Assembly: GCA_000310025.1 (NCBI GenBank)
Contig: FN648541.1
Span: forward strand, 110,919-125,869
Length of the DNA stretch: 14,951 nucleotides
From: Ectocarpus siliculosus
Taxonomy: Eukaryota > Sar > Phaeophyceae > Ectocarpales > Ectocarpaceae
Direction: 5' to 3'
Numbering within the stretch: position 1 is the stretch's first letter; every line of letters starts with the position of its first letter. This document shows positions 1 to 8,962 of the stretch, one piece after another. Below the pieces are notes generated by a model. That model saw nothing but the letters and a program-made list of their open reading frames with translations. It ran no database searches and was not told where the DNA came from. Both the position numbers and the translations under genes were made by a program.

Positions 1-997
1 GATCGCGCTACATATCTGTCGGGCACGCCCCGGCTTGCCTGTGCCCCAGATCCGCGTTACACAATTGACAAGTCGCCACGCCTCAGACGCTCGTTCTGGT
101 GGAACGGAGGGTTTTGCGGAGAGGGCGCAACACACAACTACATGTAGACCCGAAAACACACCAACCAGAAAAAAACACGCAGACACCGAAGGACATCGGC
201 ACAAGATTCGTTCCGAAAGACCCCACCAAGTCTCCTACGTACATCATTGTACCTTCTTCTGACAGCACTCTTTTCTCTCTAGCGAAGGTACTCGGCGACC
301 CAACACCCTGTGCGCCGGCGCGGCAGGCTGCGTGTGTAACAATACGCCGTGTGCGGCGAGGAAAAAATCAACAAACAACGCGGATTACCCTCGGCCGGAT
401 CAAGGAGCTCTATTCTGAACCGGGCCGATGTCATTTTCTCACGAAACCGTGAGCAAGCGGCAGGAAAGAAGAAGAAGAAAAAAAATCCTCCATCTTGACC
501 ATTGCCGCCCGTGCTCGTCCCAAAATGCGGTCCCCTGGACCTTTCCTCCATACTTGACGCCAACCCGCGTACGACAAGGGCATCTATCTTCACACACAAA
601 AACTTTACGGCATGAGAGTCATTGGCGGGACAACCTACATGGTAATCAATGTCAAAGGGAAGGGGCAACCTTACGCTCCCCGCCCCCCCGCTCAAAACTC
701 CAACGTCAGAGGTGGCATTTATTGACGCTACACTGTGTTCTATGTACACGAGACACAAACCCACCAGCAGCCGTGCCTCCCCGGAGCAACACCGAAGCCC
801 AAAAAATCACAAAAAATAAGAACACGGGGGAGGGGGGCGGGCGCAGACCCAGAACAATCAACACACAAGAACGACAGCCCATGTCTAACGACAAACACAA
901 ACGAACACCCAAAGAACCGGCCAGCACTCGGCGTGTGCTCCTAACGGACGGTACAAAAACCACCAACGCTTTTGGTGTGATCCTTGCCCTCCACCTG
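1..997. other. Flank downstream of NF-YC copy 1; no gene recognised
   Basis: This region presumably holds the 3' UTR of NF-YC copy 1 and intergenic DNA. Several open frames cross it, but none shows a recognisable family, a plausible splice structure or conservation with the equivalent flank of copy 2. Confidence 0.5.
718..723 (-). promoter_or_regulatory. Candidate polyadenylation signal for NF-YC copy 1
   Basis: AATAAA on the minus strand, about 275 bp past the copy 1 stop codon. No other AATAAA was noticed closer to the stop. Use of this hexamer in the organism is an assumption. Confidence 0.2.
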
Positions 998-1109
998 TTA
1001 TTCGATGACGTGCACGAGGAAGTCGAAGATGTCGGTCTTGCGGATGGCAGCCTGGATGTCTTCTTTCTGCAGTGTCCGCCTCTTGTTCTTCTCCGAATAG
1101 CACCAAGAC
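998..1109 (-). CDS. NF-YC: NF-YC copy 1, last coding exon
   Basis: The acceptor CAG is at 1112-1110. The first base completes the Arg of ELTLR, then 36 codons ([18 protein letters not shown] onward) run to TAA at 1000-998. It encodes the second half of the histone fold, including the NKRRTLQ stretch and the DFLVHVI helix. Where copy 2 has Asp, this copy has His (LVHV versus LVDV). Exon length (112 bp) and stop position match copy 2 exactly, so the early stop looks ancestral rather than a lesion. Confidence 0.92.
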
Positions 1110-1135
1110 CTGTCGCATGCCCCGGCCGGCGACGT

Positions 1136-1186
<51 letters not shown>

Positions 1187-3713
1187 GAAACAGTAAGGGA
1201 AAGACATATTTCAGTTACGAAACAAGAAATGGGGATGAAACAAGTTGTAGGTGTCCGTGAGCTGCGGCGGAAACAAGAAACCAAAACAACTCCGAAGACA
1301 TGGGCCGCCATGCCAGAGAGTGACACGTATCAAAGGAAGCAGGTGGATGTAGCGGGCGAGCGAAGAAATGGGGCCAACGGGGCTGGATTTTTCAACACAA
1401 CACCAACCAAAACGCAACAACAAAAATAATGCGTGCCGCGATAGAAAACAAAAACTGACGACAGAGACCGGATTTCGCAAGTCTGATGAGTCGCGACACG
1501 GTGTGGCGTGTGTACACTTTCGATCAATCAGAGAGATAAAACGTGCCCGCCGTTTTCTGATTGGTCGATATTTTTGGAAGGAAATTTCTTGTGGCGTGGT
1601 GTGACGCCTGCACATGGCGGCGTGCGGATCACAGCGCACCTACATCGAAAGATTGGCTCCGTTACATTAGCATGCGCGAAAACCATGCTTGCGTTAATCG
1701 TGAGACTAGGAAACGAAGCGAGCGCACAAGAGACGGGCGCTTTTCGGCACAAGATGGCGCAGCAGTACGCCTTCAGGCTCGGTGGCCACACCACCAAGCG
1801 TATACCGCAGCAGCAAAGCGTACCTAAGGGTGAGCTCGAGGATGAACATCTCGCACGCCTTGGCGAAGAGCACCGGCGCCTCGGCGGAGATCATCCTCAC
1901 GTCCTCATCGCACTTCATGATCCGCTTGATGCGCGCCAGCGGCAGGTCGTTGTGGTTCTTGAAGTCCTGCTCCGTGCCGATCTCTAGGGTTTCCATCTAA
2001 AGTTCCGGGACAAAACAAGAGGTTGGGCGAAACGCGGGTGTAGGTGTCGGTTCTGGCACAGACTTGCCAAATAAATCGCCTCGATTTTTCAAGCAAATTT
2101 GAGTTTTCCAACGTTTTTGTTGTCGTTGTTGTTGTGGCGGCGGAACCAACTACCATATGCATCTCAACGGCTATTACTCCTTCAACGGCAACGGGTTTAG
2201 TACATGCTCGAGGTGTTCTCAACAATCGGGAGTTACATTGTACTATCCAACATGATACCCCGGCCCCCATCTTTCTCTCCCTCACCGCTCACCGCACACA
2301 CTCACCTCCTGCATCTGCTCTGCCCAGAATCTGTTCAGCTGCGACTGCATGTTCTGTGGAAGAACAAAACAAACAAACCGGCGTCGGGGGGGGGAGGGGG
2401 GGGGGGAGTTTGAATGTGTGTCCATACAGCCTTTCGGTCACGGACAAAGCGGCTACAAGTACTGCCTTACGTGTTCGCTGTTGGTTGTCGCTGCCATCCA
2501 CGGCGGTGGTGCCTGTGCCACGAGTCGCAACGGACAAAACAGCAGGAAAACGCGCCGATGGATCCTCGAGACTGTTTCTCTCTCTGCAGGCCCTCGCTGC
2601 CGGAGATCCTTCCAATCCAATCTCTCAGGAACTTTCATGGATAACGAAACTTAGAACGTCCACCGCCAACCGGATGAACGCCACCCCTGCTTAGCTCTGA
2701 CGGGTGCGTGCGTGCCTCTCTCTCTGGGAAAAGAGCAACAGAGGCGCTCCAAGTGGAAGTGTTCTAGTATCTACCTGGATACACATGTACATACGCCGTG
2801 TACATCCATTCTTTGTAACACATGCTACCCTCAGAGGCAGACGTTCTCCGCACTATCTACTGCTGTAGATACACCGTCCGAAGAGACTTCAGAATGAATT
2901 TACGATGACCCCACCAGCCGTACAGCAGACAACCACTTTTTTTTGGCCGGCGCCTGGTCTTTCTTGCTGCCCATGAAGTCGACGTATTTGCGTCTGACGT
3001 CGTGCTGCCTAGAGCGGCGTTTTCGGGTGAACGCCGGGGGTGAAGCACGGAGGGCGGGCAGGAACAGCGTTGCTGTTGTGGGGCTGGCCTCTACACTCCT
3101 CATGAAGCGAGTCTCTCTGGAAGACTTCAAGTACAACTGCTGCCGAAGCACTGCTTGCTGCTGCTGCTGCAGCAAAAACTTGCTGCGCGACTCTCGCAGA
3201 AGAGTTGTTACAAAAGCAACTCGTAAGACAAATCTCACCATGTTGACAAGGGTGGTGAAGCGAAGTGGTGTGAAGGTGTGTCGAGATGGTCTGATGGACG
3301 AAACACACGTGGGCGTGTGCCCGTAGCTTCAGCTTGTTGCGCTGCTGCTGGAGCGCAAGGAACCTTTCTTGAAATTGGAAATAAACTTCACGTGAACCAT
3401 CCCCGAAACTATGTGTACTTGTACCGGACAGTGGCGCTGCGCCACCACAACGAGTTCGCCCTTTCATGAATAAGACAAACAGCAGGAGCACACACACACC
3501 ACCCGTTGAAAAGGGCCGCATCTACAACAACAACAGGGCAGCTGCTCCAGACTAACATGGAGCACTGGACTGACCTTCATGTATGCTGAACTGCCGTCGG
3601 GCTCGCCGGGGCTGCAAGTTTCCGCGTCACAGGTGTTTTCGGACGCCCCGCGGTTGGGGTTGCGCGAAGCACGAGAGCGAGAGCCCTCCACGGTCGATGG
3701 TGAAGTTGGTTGC
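998..3713 (-). CDS. NF-YC: NF-YC (HAP5-type) CCAAT-binding factor subunit, tandem copy 1; exons 3713-3575, 2353-2306, 1996-1824, 1109-998
   Basis: Histone-fold subunit of the nuclear trimeric factor NF-Y; in the known family NF-YC pairs with NF-YB and then recruits NF-YA to bind CCAAT boxes. Four spliced exons read in phase. They encode a Ser/Arg-rich N-terminal segment (TVEGSRS...SSAYMK), an alpha-N helix with FWAEQMQE, and the histone-fold core ([37 protein letters not shown], then [35 protein letters not shown]). All borders are GT-AG. The protein ends right after the last fold helix, lacking the long Gln-rich tail of animal NF-YC. The 5' end is not fixed: an ATG at 3819-3817 (MAAAGGEHNN) could be spliced in phase through a 62-bp intron, but this is speculative. 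It lies about 1.4 kb downstream of a second copy in the same orientation. Family assignment is very secure; the first exon is not. Confidence 0.9.
1136..1183. repeat. (CAG)16 on plus / (CTG)16 on minus microsatellite in NF-YC copy 1 intron
   Basis: Sixteen perfect CAG units. On the transcribed (minus) strand it is CTG and ends 26 bp before the acceptor of the last NF-YC exon, where the branch point and pyrimidine tract would be. The long Gln, Ala and Leu frames through it are by-products of the repeat. Confidence 0.95.
1520..1568. repeat. Imperfect inverted repeat (hairpin) with a CCAAT motif, in NF-YC copy 1 intron
   Basis: The left arm TCGATCAATCAG...AAAACG (1520-1543) pairs with the right arm CGTTTTCTGATTGGTCGA (1551-1568) around a 7-base loop, with one mismatch and a six-base bulge. 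The right arm, read on the minus strand, holds GACCAATCA, which fits the NF-Y consensus RRCCAATSR. It could be a fold-back element remnant or chance. Confidence 0.6.
1824..1996 (-). CDS. NF-YC: NF-YC copy 1, core histone-fold exon
   Basis: The 173-bp exon runs from acceptor TTTAG (AG at 1998-1997) to donor AG|GTACGC (GT at 1823-1822). It starts [17 protein letters not shown] and contains [40 protein letters not shown]. These are the hallmark alpha-1, loop and alpha-2 regions of NF-YC. A Cys sits before DEDV where copy 2 has Ser. It leaves two bases that join the next exon to complete Arg. Confidence 0.95.
2306..2353 (-). CDS. NF-YC: NF-YC copy 1, 48-bp alpha-N micro-exon
   Basis: This 16-codon exon ([16 protein letters not shown]) is flanked by a T-rich acceptor tract ending TTCCACAG (AG at 2355-2354) and a GTGAG donor starting at 2305. 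FWAEQMQE corresponds to the aromatic-containing alpha-N helix that precedes the histone fold in NF-YC. It is phase 0 at both ends. The same 48-bp exon with the same phases occurs in copy 2 at 6101-6148. Confidence 0.88.
3575..3713 (-). CDS. NF-YC: NF-YC copy 1, N-terminal exon
   Basis: The minus-strand frame reads [20 protein letters not shown]...[11 protein letters not shown] and ends at donor AAG|GTCAGT (GT at 3574-3573), phase 0, matching the phase-0 start of the alpha-N exon. It aligns with the exon at 7778-7909 ([18 protein letters not shown]...NAAYLK), which lies at the same relative place upstream of copy 2. That conservation is the main evidence that it is coding. The upstream border (AG at 3715-3714) is a guess from the paired alignment, and its phase differs by one base from copy 2. 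Confidence 0.65.
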
Positions 3714-5152
3714 CTTTGAGATACAACCGCGGGAGGTGTGTGTTGTTGTGTGTGGTGTCGACAGAACAGACACACGGGGCTTCCACTACGTTGTTGTGTT
3801 CGCCGCCTGCCGCCGCCATGTGAGACAGTTTGGTAAGCGCCGACTGCGGGGCCCCTTCAATTCGCACTGCCCTCCCTCCTCACCAGACTGCTGTTGTAGA
3901 CTAGTGCTATTTTGGGGGGCGTCCTTAATTTTGAGAACGTGGAAAATGTACGGAGTCACCACGGCATTCACGCCCACAGCCAACGAACCCTACTGCTGTA
4001 GGTCATGTTTGTATTTTCTAGTGATGATCCTTCACATCTTCGTCAATATCTTCATCCTACAAGTAGTAATAGTCTTTCTTCATCGACGAATCGTACACAA
4101 ATTAATTGTTTGTTGTTGCACAACAAGACTGCGAGTTGTTCGACGTGAAAAGCGATTGCCGGGGGGTGCGCGGAAGTAAAGAGATAGGATTGATGCAGGC
4201 TGTGATTCTAGGTAAAGATGGCGACAGCGATTCTATTCTTCCCTCCATCCTCCCCACAAGTAAGTCCAGCCCAGTGTTTTTTTTTTTTTTTTCTTAATAC
4301 ACAACGAAACCATCTCTATCATGAGAAAGGAGTCAGAGACAGATTAGCAATGGATTCATAGCGTCAGAAAGTACCTGTATGTCTACGATTTCCCAGACAG
4401 CATATAGTTGTTGCAATTGCACAAAGTACGTGCTTTCGTTCAACAGCGCACGGAAGACAGCGCGTGTGTGTGGCTGTCGGAGTACGGCGGCGCTGTACCG
4501 CGCGTGAACGTCAGCATCATCAAAAATAATACCGGTAGCCTTTTTCAGGCGCCTTGTACAGCAGACTTATGCGTATTATAATAATGTTGATGCGGGTTCC
4601 CTCGAGACGAGCAAACTTTAGGCAGTTTCACCACCACCACATCGGCACACAATGAACGTTATTGGCAGACAATGTTGCAGACACGCACCCTCCATAGGAC
4701 ACGATCACGTTGGAGCCGCCAATACAGCAGCAGCACGTACCCTCCGCCCTCCATGTCTGCCTGCTCTTCTACAATAATAGCGCCAAGCAAACGACGTCTG
4801 GAACGCGAGTGAGCAGTCCCCGCCTCCCTTCCTCCGGCACCATGCACCGGCAACAACTCGACCAACGGCCTGGCGAAGACCTCCCCCCCCCCAAGGCCCT
4901 CCGTACGACCACACAGCACACAATTATACTTGACCCCGGCGATGACGCGCTGCCACTCCCACACGCACGCACAAAAAACATAGAAAACTAGGCATCTACG
5001 TACGTACACCATCCCTCGCCCCCGAAGCGAAAAAAAAGGGGACGAGACACACCGAAGAAGAAAAATAAAATAAAAATCCAGCAGACGGCAACCAACAGCA
5101 ACAAAGAACACCACGGAGGCGACGACACAACCAAAACAGCGGCAGCCGATCT
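3714..5152. other. Spacer between the NF-YC copies; no gene recognised
   Basis: This should contain the promoter and possible first exon of copy 1 (left end) and the 3' UTR of copy 2 (right end). A possible copy 1 start ATG is at 3819-3817 on the minus strand (TCTCACATGG context, MAAAGGEHNN). A T run of about 16 sits near 4277-4292. Long frames at 3583-4179 (+) and 4659-5261 (-) show no family resemblance and overlap the NF-YC exons in other frames. Confidence 0.45.
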
Positions 5153-5264
5153 CTATTGGATCACGTCCACAAGGAAGTCGAAGATTTCCGTCTTGCGGAT
5201 GGCAGCCTGGATATCCTCCTTCTGTAGCGTCCGCCGCTTGTTCTTTTCTGAGTAGCACCAAGAC
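5153..5264 (-). CDS. NF-YC: NF-YC copy 2, last coding exon
   Basis: The acceptor CAG is at 5267-5265. The first base completes Arg, then [18 protein letters not shown] and [17 protein letters not shown] follow, with TAG at 5155-5153. Its length is 112 bp, as in copy 1. By eye I count 16 nucleotide differences from copy 1, giving three amino-acid changes: D/E in KTDIF, H/D in LVHV and E/Q at the last residue. Confidence 0.92.
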
Positions 5265-7909
5265 CTGTTGGCAGCCGGGGGGGAGAGGGGCGCACTCATG
5301 TTTTGCATGCCATGAGCGGTTGGACTTTTGACCACGCGTCCTCGGGAGGACGGAGCATTGTTCCCACAGGACCGATCATCACCGATGGCCAATAAATAGT
5401 TCCTTCCTACTTCGCCAAAAGGTGGCTGACTCAAAATTGTTGTCCCTACCTATCCTATCGAAAATCACTTCCCGCAGCAGTGTATCGCGGCGTACCTAAG
5501 GGTGAGCTCGAGGATGAACATCTCGCACGCCTTGGCGAAGAGCACCGGCGCCTCGGCGGAGATCATCCTCACGTCCTCGTCGGACTTCATGATCCGCTTG
5601 ATGCGTGCCAGCGGCAGGTCGTTGTGGTTCTTGAAGTCCTGCTCCGTGCCAATCTCCAACACGTTCATCTGGTGAACCACAGCAGTGGCGGGAAAGAGGT
5701 AGAGACCGGCTTCATAGAGTGCTAATGCTTGACTTGCATGCCAGATGGTTGGCCTGGGTATGAAATATCCAGTTTGCTGTCCTCCGCTCTTTGCATCAAG
5801 TTGCTTCCTAGGTTCGGGACTGAGCATGTGGAGAAGCTGTGGTGTATCTGCCTCAGAAAGCCCTTTGTGCGAAACTTACTCGTCTTGGCACTATTTCTCG
5901 CATTCACCGCGTTGCGCAGTTTTCGAATTTGCGGCCCCCTGCCAGGGACCGTGATTTTACGCGCTGGCACTGACGTCTTTTCATTGGTCAGTCGGTTGGG
6001 GCGGTCGATGCTAATAATAAAGACACACCGGAAAAGAACACGACTACAAAGAATAAGCCTCGGTAGACACGTGCATTTCTCTTCATGTGTAATATCTCAC
6101 CTCTTGCATTTGCTCCGCCCAGAATTTGGTTTGTTGCTCTTTCATATTCTGGCAGTATGACGTCCAAACGGGGGGGGGGGGGGGTAGAGAGAGATTAGGC
6201 TGACTCAGATCTGAAACTCCGGGGTTTATTCACACCAAACCCTTGCACAGCAGTAGGAGCGGTCGTTGACAGGTTCATCAGTAGGATTGAAGAATCAACT
6301 TTGGCTCGCAAATTCAAGTCAACGACCAATGTCCAACACACCGGGCAAACGATACACGACGAAGATAGGTAAGAGACGGTTGTTACCTACAGGTTCTGTG
6401 CCACAGGCTCATGTTCAGACGTGTATGTGTTGTGCGGGGGTACACGCGAGCCTACACGTTTTGGCACACTGCCGGGTACCTGGAAAATCACGAGTATTAT
6501 TTTGTTGTTTTTTTTGTTAGCGAGCAAGCTACAAGGAGCGGCCGGCAAGTTGAAGCAGCTTCGAAAAGTTTTCCTGAGGTACCGATACACGCGGGCCAAG
6601 ACAAGTTGAAGCAGCTTCGACAAGTTTTCTTGAGGTATTTGATACACGCGGTCCAAGTTTTGATTTCATCGCACAACGATTGGGCGCTACTACTACTGCA
6701 ATGTACAGACAGCAGGCGTGGAGGCCGCCCGCCTCGGACGGATGTCACACACGCCTCGAACGGCGTTCGACAACCATTGCAGCAGCACCAGAGACTGATG
6801 GCTCTCTCTTCTTCGAGTATTATACAACCAACCATACATCCATCGATGGTGATCGAACGATGGCGAGACGAAGCGCATGTTGTGGCTGAGAGGTGGACAC
6901 AAACGCGCGGTGCTATGCATGCAATACACGCTCGTGCCGTGTTTGAAATGAAGCTTTGAATTGAGGTTGTCGTCTTATCAGCAAGCAGGAATTTGGCTAT
7001 GCTGCTGTAACTTGGGATAGTCTTTACAGGAGTTGAATGTACGAGAAAACCCTTCCTACCAACCTGGGCGTGTACTGTAGGTATGATTTATTGGAACTAC
7101 CTCTGTATATAATTCGAATGCCAATATGTACACCAGTGGTGGCGGCCGTTCTGCCGAATGCTCAACGTCACCCGAGACGGGAGGGAGGCGGGGCTGCGCG
7201 TAGGTTAGGTACAACTGTACAGAAGCTGCTTGCTGTCTATGGTACCAGTCTTGGCCCCTCCAACTTGCACAAAAATACGCAAAAAAAAGCGGTCGATTTG
7301 AAATGGGAGGGACCTCAAAACCTAAATTAGCACTCCCACGTGATCGCTTTCATTTCCAAAGTGTGGTGGGGGGCGAGGGATGCGGGGCTGGAAAATGAAG
7401 CAACTTGCTTGTGAGAATACTGATTGCAAGCAACAGCGTTGCGCGGAGGAGGGGGTGGGCAGCGAGGCCTCTCTGCAGCAGTAAGTTTTCGTGTGGAAAA
7501 TAACTCACGGCCAGAAGCAATCCGCGGAACACGCCAAAGGCAGGCAGGAGAGCAAGAGAGTCGGTCGGACTAAAAATATATATGCCATCGCTCTCGGTCA
7601 CGCGCCGTGAGAGGGCCGACTATTCCCCCACCCATCCCAACACCAACAGCCAGTGGATCGCATGCCTGGCCCTTGGTGCAAAAGACGCATGCCAGGCAGA
7701 GGCTATCTCCTTGGTTGTGGATTTTCTCGTATTTAGTCGCTTTGCCCGCCAAAGTGCCGCCACGTACAACAACGTACCTTCAAGTAGGCTGCATTTTCCT
7801 CGTCCGAGAGCGGCTCCCCGTGCTGCATGCTCTCCGACATTCGGGTCGGGGTGCGCGAGGCACGCCCATGAGAGCGAGAGCCCTCCACGGTTGTCGGTGG
7901 TGTTGGTGC
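5153..7909 (-). CDS. NF-YC: NF-YC (HAP5-type) CCAAT-binding factor subunit, tandem copy 2; exons 7909-7778, 6148-6101, 5668-5496, 5264-5153
   Basis: Second NF-YC gene, head-to-tail with copy 1. The spliced product contains [17 protein letters not shown]...[10 protein letters not shown], then [16 protein letters not shown], then [37 protein letters not shown], the [18 protein letters not shown] helix and [18 protein letters not shown] ending DFLVDVIQ. The three downstream exons have exactly the same lengths and phases as in copy 1. The core keeps the more usual residues (Ser before DEDV, Asp in LVDV), so this looks like the more conservative paralog. A possible first exon (8127-8150) would give about 162 residues. 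It is divergently arranged with the glutamate synthase gene to its right. Assignment is very secure; the 5' end is less so. Confidence 0.9.
5298..5358 (+). repeat. Dispersed repeat B, copy 1 (in NF-YC copy 2 last intron)
   Basis: About 60 bp starting ATGTTTTGCATGCC and ending GAGGACGGAG, with shared blocks AGCGGTT and TTGACCACGCGTC. The second copy is at 11406-11468 in the same plus-strand orientation. The CGTCCTCGGGAGGACG stretch can form a short hairpin. Probably a fragment of a non-autonomous element. Confidence 0.7.
5496..5668 (-). CDS. NF-YC: NF-YC copy 2, core histone-fold exon
   Basis: The 173-bp exon runs from acceptor CACCAG (AG at 5670-5669) to donor AG|GTACGC (GT at 5495-5494). 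It encodes [37 protein letters not shown] and [20 protein letters not shown]. By eye it differs from the copy 1 exon at 11 of 173 positions. All of these lie in the 5' half of the coding sequence; the 3' half is identical between copies. Confidence 0.95.
5969..6027 (+). repeat. Dispersed repeat A, copy 1 (in NF-YC copy 2 intron)
   Basis: It begins ACTGACGTCTTTTCATT, a 17-mer shared exactly with copies at 12549 and 12884. It continues with AGYCGGT, GCGGKCGAT and an AC-rich tail. It carries TGACGTC (CRE/bZIP-like) and an inverted CCAAT (ATTGGTC). Confidence 0.75.
6101..6148 (-). CDS. NF-YC: NF-YC copy 2, 48-bp alpha-N micro-exon
   Basis: Sixteen codons, [16 protein letters not shown], lie between acceptor TGCCAG (AG at 6150-6149) and donor GTGAG at 6100. 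It is the counterpart of 2306-2353 with the same length and phases. The acceptor is preceded by a long C run rather than a mixed pyrimidine tract, because a homopolymer of about 15 G lies on the plus strand at about 6170-6184. Confidence 0.85.
6546..6657 (+). repeat. Two-unit tandem repeat, 56-bp period
   Basis: Unit 1 (6546-6601) and unit 2 (6602-6657) both start CAAGTTGAAGCAGCTTCG and continue through TGAGGTA and GATACACGCGG, with a handful of substitutions. It lies inside the long first intron region of NF-YC copy 2. No coding sense is apparent. Confidence 0.8.
7778..7909 (-). CDS. NF-YC: NF-YC copy 2, N-terminal exon
   Basis: It reads [20 protein letters not shown]...[10 protein letters not shown] and ends at a consensus donor AAG|GTACGT (GT at 7777-7776), phase 0. 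The upstream side has a good pyrimidine tract (CTTGTTTCTGGTTGTCCTTT) and AG at 7911-7910, giving a 132-bp, 44-codon exon. It aligns with copy 1 exon 3575-3713, including the start TVEGSRS and the end AYxK. No domain is recognised; the segment is Ser/Arg/Thr-rich, then acidic. Confidence 0.7.
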
Positions 7910-8126
7910 CTCCAAAGGACAACCAGAAACAAGTCAAGTGATGTCCCCAAAACAAGAGATGTAGCAGGTAGGTCGCTGCTGTCAAACTAGGGGTCTTCCC
8001 GGATGGCTCGGGGGCGGTTACAATGAGGGGGTGCACGTTTTATTGAAAAAAGCCCCCTGCCGTGCTGGCTGTGCTGGCTGTTGCGACTCCTCTGCTGCTG
8101 CGGTCAGTTCGAGCTCTCACACTTAC

Positions 8127-8150
8127 TGCTTTGCGACTGCCGTGTTGCAT
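8127..8150 (-). CDS. NF-YC: Tentative first coding exon of NF-YC copy 2 (MQHGSRKA)
   Basis: ATG at 8150-8148 opens eight codons (MQHGSRKA) followed directly by a strong donor GTAAGTG (GT at 8126-8125). The phase-0 end matches the phase-0 start of the exon at 7909. Only the ATG, the donor and the phase support this. No homologous exon was found upstream of copy 1, so it may be chance. Confidence 0.3.
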
Positions 8151-8327
8151 ACCAAAGCAGAAAGGATGGCGATGCGAGCAATTCAGTTGCAACATTCGGC
8201 GAGGAGAGTTACCGGTGGTAGCCCTGTAAGTACCTGGGTTCTACATCTGCAGATTCAGATCCGTTGCGTATTTGGGGCAAGGCGGCGTATCCCCTTGTTT
8301 GCACACAGCGGCAGCAGCAACAGCAGT

Positions 8328-8360
<33 letters not shown>

Positions 8361-8962
8361 TAGCGTTACTGCTCTGCAGCCCACGCAGGTACATCACTCA
8401 CTGCCACATACGAACTTTGCCCCGTGGTTTTGAGAACTGTTATCAAAACCCATCCTGCTATCCTGCTACTCTGCTGTATGCTCTATGTACACCGGGAAAC
8501 AAATGTTCGTCCGTCTCATGTGTTGGGCCGAACACCGAAGAGGCCCCTCCCGTGCCCAGTCGAGCGTGCGTGTAGGTGATGCCAAAGGGGCTTGCACGTT
8601 TTTGCACAAGGCAGGGCTGGGCGATGGCAGCAAGCACCGAAACAAGCTCGCAAGGCCACCCAATGTACCCATCCCCCTTTGCAGTCATTCTGCCGTGCGT
8701 GGCGTCGTTGTACTTTGCCGGCCCTTTCGACTAACACGTTGCACACCCTTGCTGCCAGGCTTGGATGTGCCATATCATGCGCATGGTTCTGTCAAAAGAT
8801 GGCTACAGAAGTTGTAGTGCGCTGGGATGATTCTGCGGACGCTAAACCTAACCCCATAGTAACAACAAGTGACAACCAAGAGTAAATCAGCAGCAGCTCT
8901 GAGGCACACCGACATTGGTTGGAACAACTTGACGTTGCCGGTTGCTTCCTTCCCGTCCACAG
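8151..8962. promoter_or_regulatory. Divergent intergenic region between NF-YC copy 2 and the glutamate synthase gene
   Basis: If the proposed 5' exons are right, this interval separates two genes transcribed away from each other and should contain both promoters. A CAG-rich tract lies at 8311-8360. No TATA box or other core element stands out. A small plus-strand frame at 8801-8885 (MATEVVVRWDDSADAK) is unassigned. Confidence 0.35.
8311..8360. repeat. Interrupted CAG microsatellite
   Basis: CAG units interrupted by CAA and TAA, then a pure run up to 8359. It lies in the putative divergent intergenic region; no coding exon is proposed here. Confidence 0.85.

Noticed and set aside
1072-1260. 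Poly-Ala, poly-Leu and poly-Cys frames across the CAG tract
   Set aside because: All are alternative readings of the same intronic triplet repeat, with no conservation in copy 2.
428-1429. Longest plus-strand open frame (333 codons) with a poly-Gln run
   Set aside because: It crosses the last NF-YC exon antisense and a (CAG)16 tract, shows no recognisable domain, and its composition is that of random frame plus repeat.
2044-2694. 216-codon plus-strand frame across the NF-YC copy 1 intron and alpha-N exon
   Set aside because: It is antisense to a conserved exon, low in recognisable features, and has no counterpart in copy 2.
4659-5261. 200-codon minus-strand frame upstream of NF-YC copy 2 end
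   Set aside because: It overlaps the last NF-YC exon in a different frame; the hydrophobic stretches come from T-rich sequence, and no family is recognised.
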